Positions 63,496 to 64,000 of a stretch of DNA of 64,000 bases are shown here, piece after piece. Position 1 is the stretch's first letter. Each line of letters opens with the position of its first letter. Below the pieces are notes generated by a model that had not been told where the DNA came from, did no database searches, and saw only the letters and a program-made list of their open reading frames with translations. A program made the translations under genes and the position numbers. The stretch covers positions 1 to 64,000 of the forward strand of contig JAFWXW010000028.1 of NCBI GenBank assembly GCA_017517845.1. Direction: 5' to 3'. This stretch comes from Paludibacteraceae bacterium (GTDB lineage: Bacteria; Bacteroidota; Bacteroidia; Bacteroidales; Paludibacteraceae).

Positions 63496-64000
63496 CTAAA
63501 ATCTTATACTATATGTTGCTACAATCTGATTCCTCACAGTACGCATTCCAATAGGTTCAAAATTATCTATATTAAATTGGCTTCCATCATATTTGGTATA
63601 TGAAGGGGAATAAGGATAATAATCTGCATTATTAACCTGCCAAATATATGCTAAATCTATGGCATGTCTTCCTATTCTATAACCGATACCTGCTGTAACA
63701 TTGTATGAATCTTTTTCATTGTAATAATCTGTATCAGTTCTCATATCGTTGTAATAATAACCTCTGCTCAAGTTTTCGCCTGCGGCAGTAGTGGTATAAC
63801 CAGCTCCAAGTCTTAGAGATAGATCGCTAACTGGTTTGATTTCTATACCAGCACGCAAAATGTGACGGTCTAGTAGGTCATTACTGTATTGTTCTTTGAT
63901 TAGTCCATCATTGCCATTTATGGCTGATGTATTTTCATACTGATAATCGATACCGATAAAACCATATCTACCCAACACGAAACCTAAACTACCAATAGCC
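63496..64000 (-). CDS. FadL-like outer-membrane protein, C-terminal part
   Basis: The frame is open to the window edge, so 5' sequence is missing; 168 codons are seen. The chain is alternating amphipathic strands (ILRAGIEIKPVSDLSLRLGAGYTTT, YNVTAGIGYRIGRHAIDLAYIW) ending in IVATYSIRF, with terminal Phe for barrel assembly. In Bacteroidota this pattern belongs to FadL/OmpP1-like proteins, sometimes annotated as hemin receptor. Substrate unknown. Confidence 0.72.
   Translation of the reverse strand, partial: AIGSLGFVLGRYGFIGIDYQYENTSAINGNDGLIKEQYSNDLLDRHILRAGIEIKPVSDLSLRLGAGYTTTAAGENLSRGYYYNDMRTDTDYYNEKDSYNVTAGIGYRIGRHAIDLAYIWQVNNADYYPYSPSYTKYDGSQFNIDNFEPIGMRTVRNQIVATYSIRF

Overview
This window is AT-rich chromosomal DNA from a member of the Bacteroidota, most likely the order Bacteroidales; I cannot name a genus. 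The evidence is the repeated -7 box TAnnTTTG of the Bacteroidota sigma factor (about 20 instances, several with TTTG 19-20 bp upstream), two secreted proteins with type IX secretion (CHU_C-type) C-terminal domains, family-typical genes (DUF4783, DUF2490, OstA-like, HSDR_N-like, YicC, THUMP-like methyltransferase), a fumarate reductase sdhCAB set and a sodium-pumping methylmalonyl-CoA decarboxylase cluster. The last two together imply the succinate-to-propionate route.

Layout. 1-5470: 3' end of a 5S rRNA, then pyrH-frr-Omp85-like-rsgA-histidine kinase (the kinase is split by a -1 frameshift in an A7 run), then DUF177-rpmF. 5471-7105: a complete trp attenuation leader (15-residue peptide with three consecutive Trp codons, antiterminator and terminator) in front of trpB2. 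7102-13896 (minus): guaB, three parvulin-type periplasmic folding factors and an OstA/LptA-like protein, all overlapping or abutting. 14009-18545 (minus): rnz-recQ-recJ. 18644-22099: Sua5-type gene, ClC channel, LptF/G permease. 22098-22483: a minus-strand 6S-like RNA, a palindromic repeat, and a PerR-type promoter and operator. 22484-24337: perR, a 36-residue rubredoxin and two rubrerythrins of opposite domain order (peroxide defence). 24501-27884: large T9SS cargo protein. 27976-31513: sdhCAB. 31626-34378: lipoprotein, a noncoding zone with a structured-RNA candidate, and an EptA-like transferase, with near-identical terminators on both sides of the transferase. 34458-36443: yicC-gmk-nadD. 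36460-39220: rlmH and an HSDR_N-like gene divergent from a second T9SS cargo. 39306-43168: DUF4783-nadC-MATE-cytidylate-kinase-like-DUF2490. 43187-45577 (minus): mutS2. 45770-50683 (minus): Yip1-smpB-trkA-trkH-THUMP-like methyltransferase. 50766-56285: WecA-like transferase, then mce-mmdA-oadG-biotin carrier-oadB. 56371-60690 (minus): purU-hisH-hisA-hisF-hisIE-ftsE. 60785-61648: nucleoside phosphorylase. 61747-63299 (minus): vapD with a probable antitoxin, a 34-residue protein and luxS. 63496-64000: 3' part of a FadL-like outer-membrane protein.

How the parts fit. The cell reads as a fermentative anaerobe: fumarate reduction to succinate, methylmalonyl-CoA epimerisation, and decarboxylation coupled to Na+ export, with rubrerythrins under a peroxide sensor for transient oxygen. 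Most of the window is ordinary housekeeping sequence. The points most worth a second look are the trp attenuator controlling a TrpB2 gene, the tandem double-biotinyl carrier protein, the 6S-like RNA, covarying palindromic repeats at two sites, heptanucleotide repeats that enter genes, the frameshifted kinase and the VapD module. I saw no CRISPR array, prophage, insertion-sequence transposase or tRNA gene.
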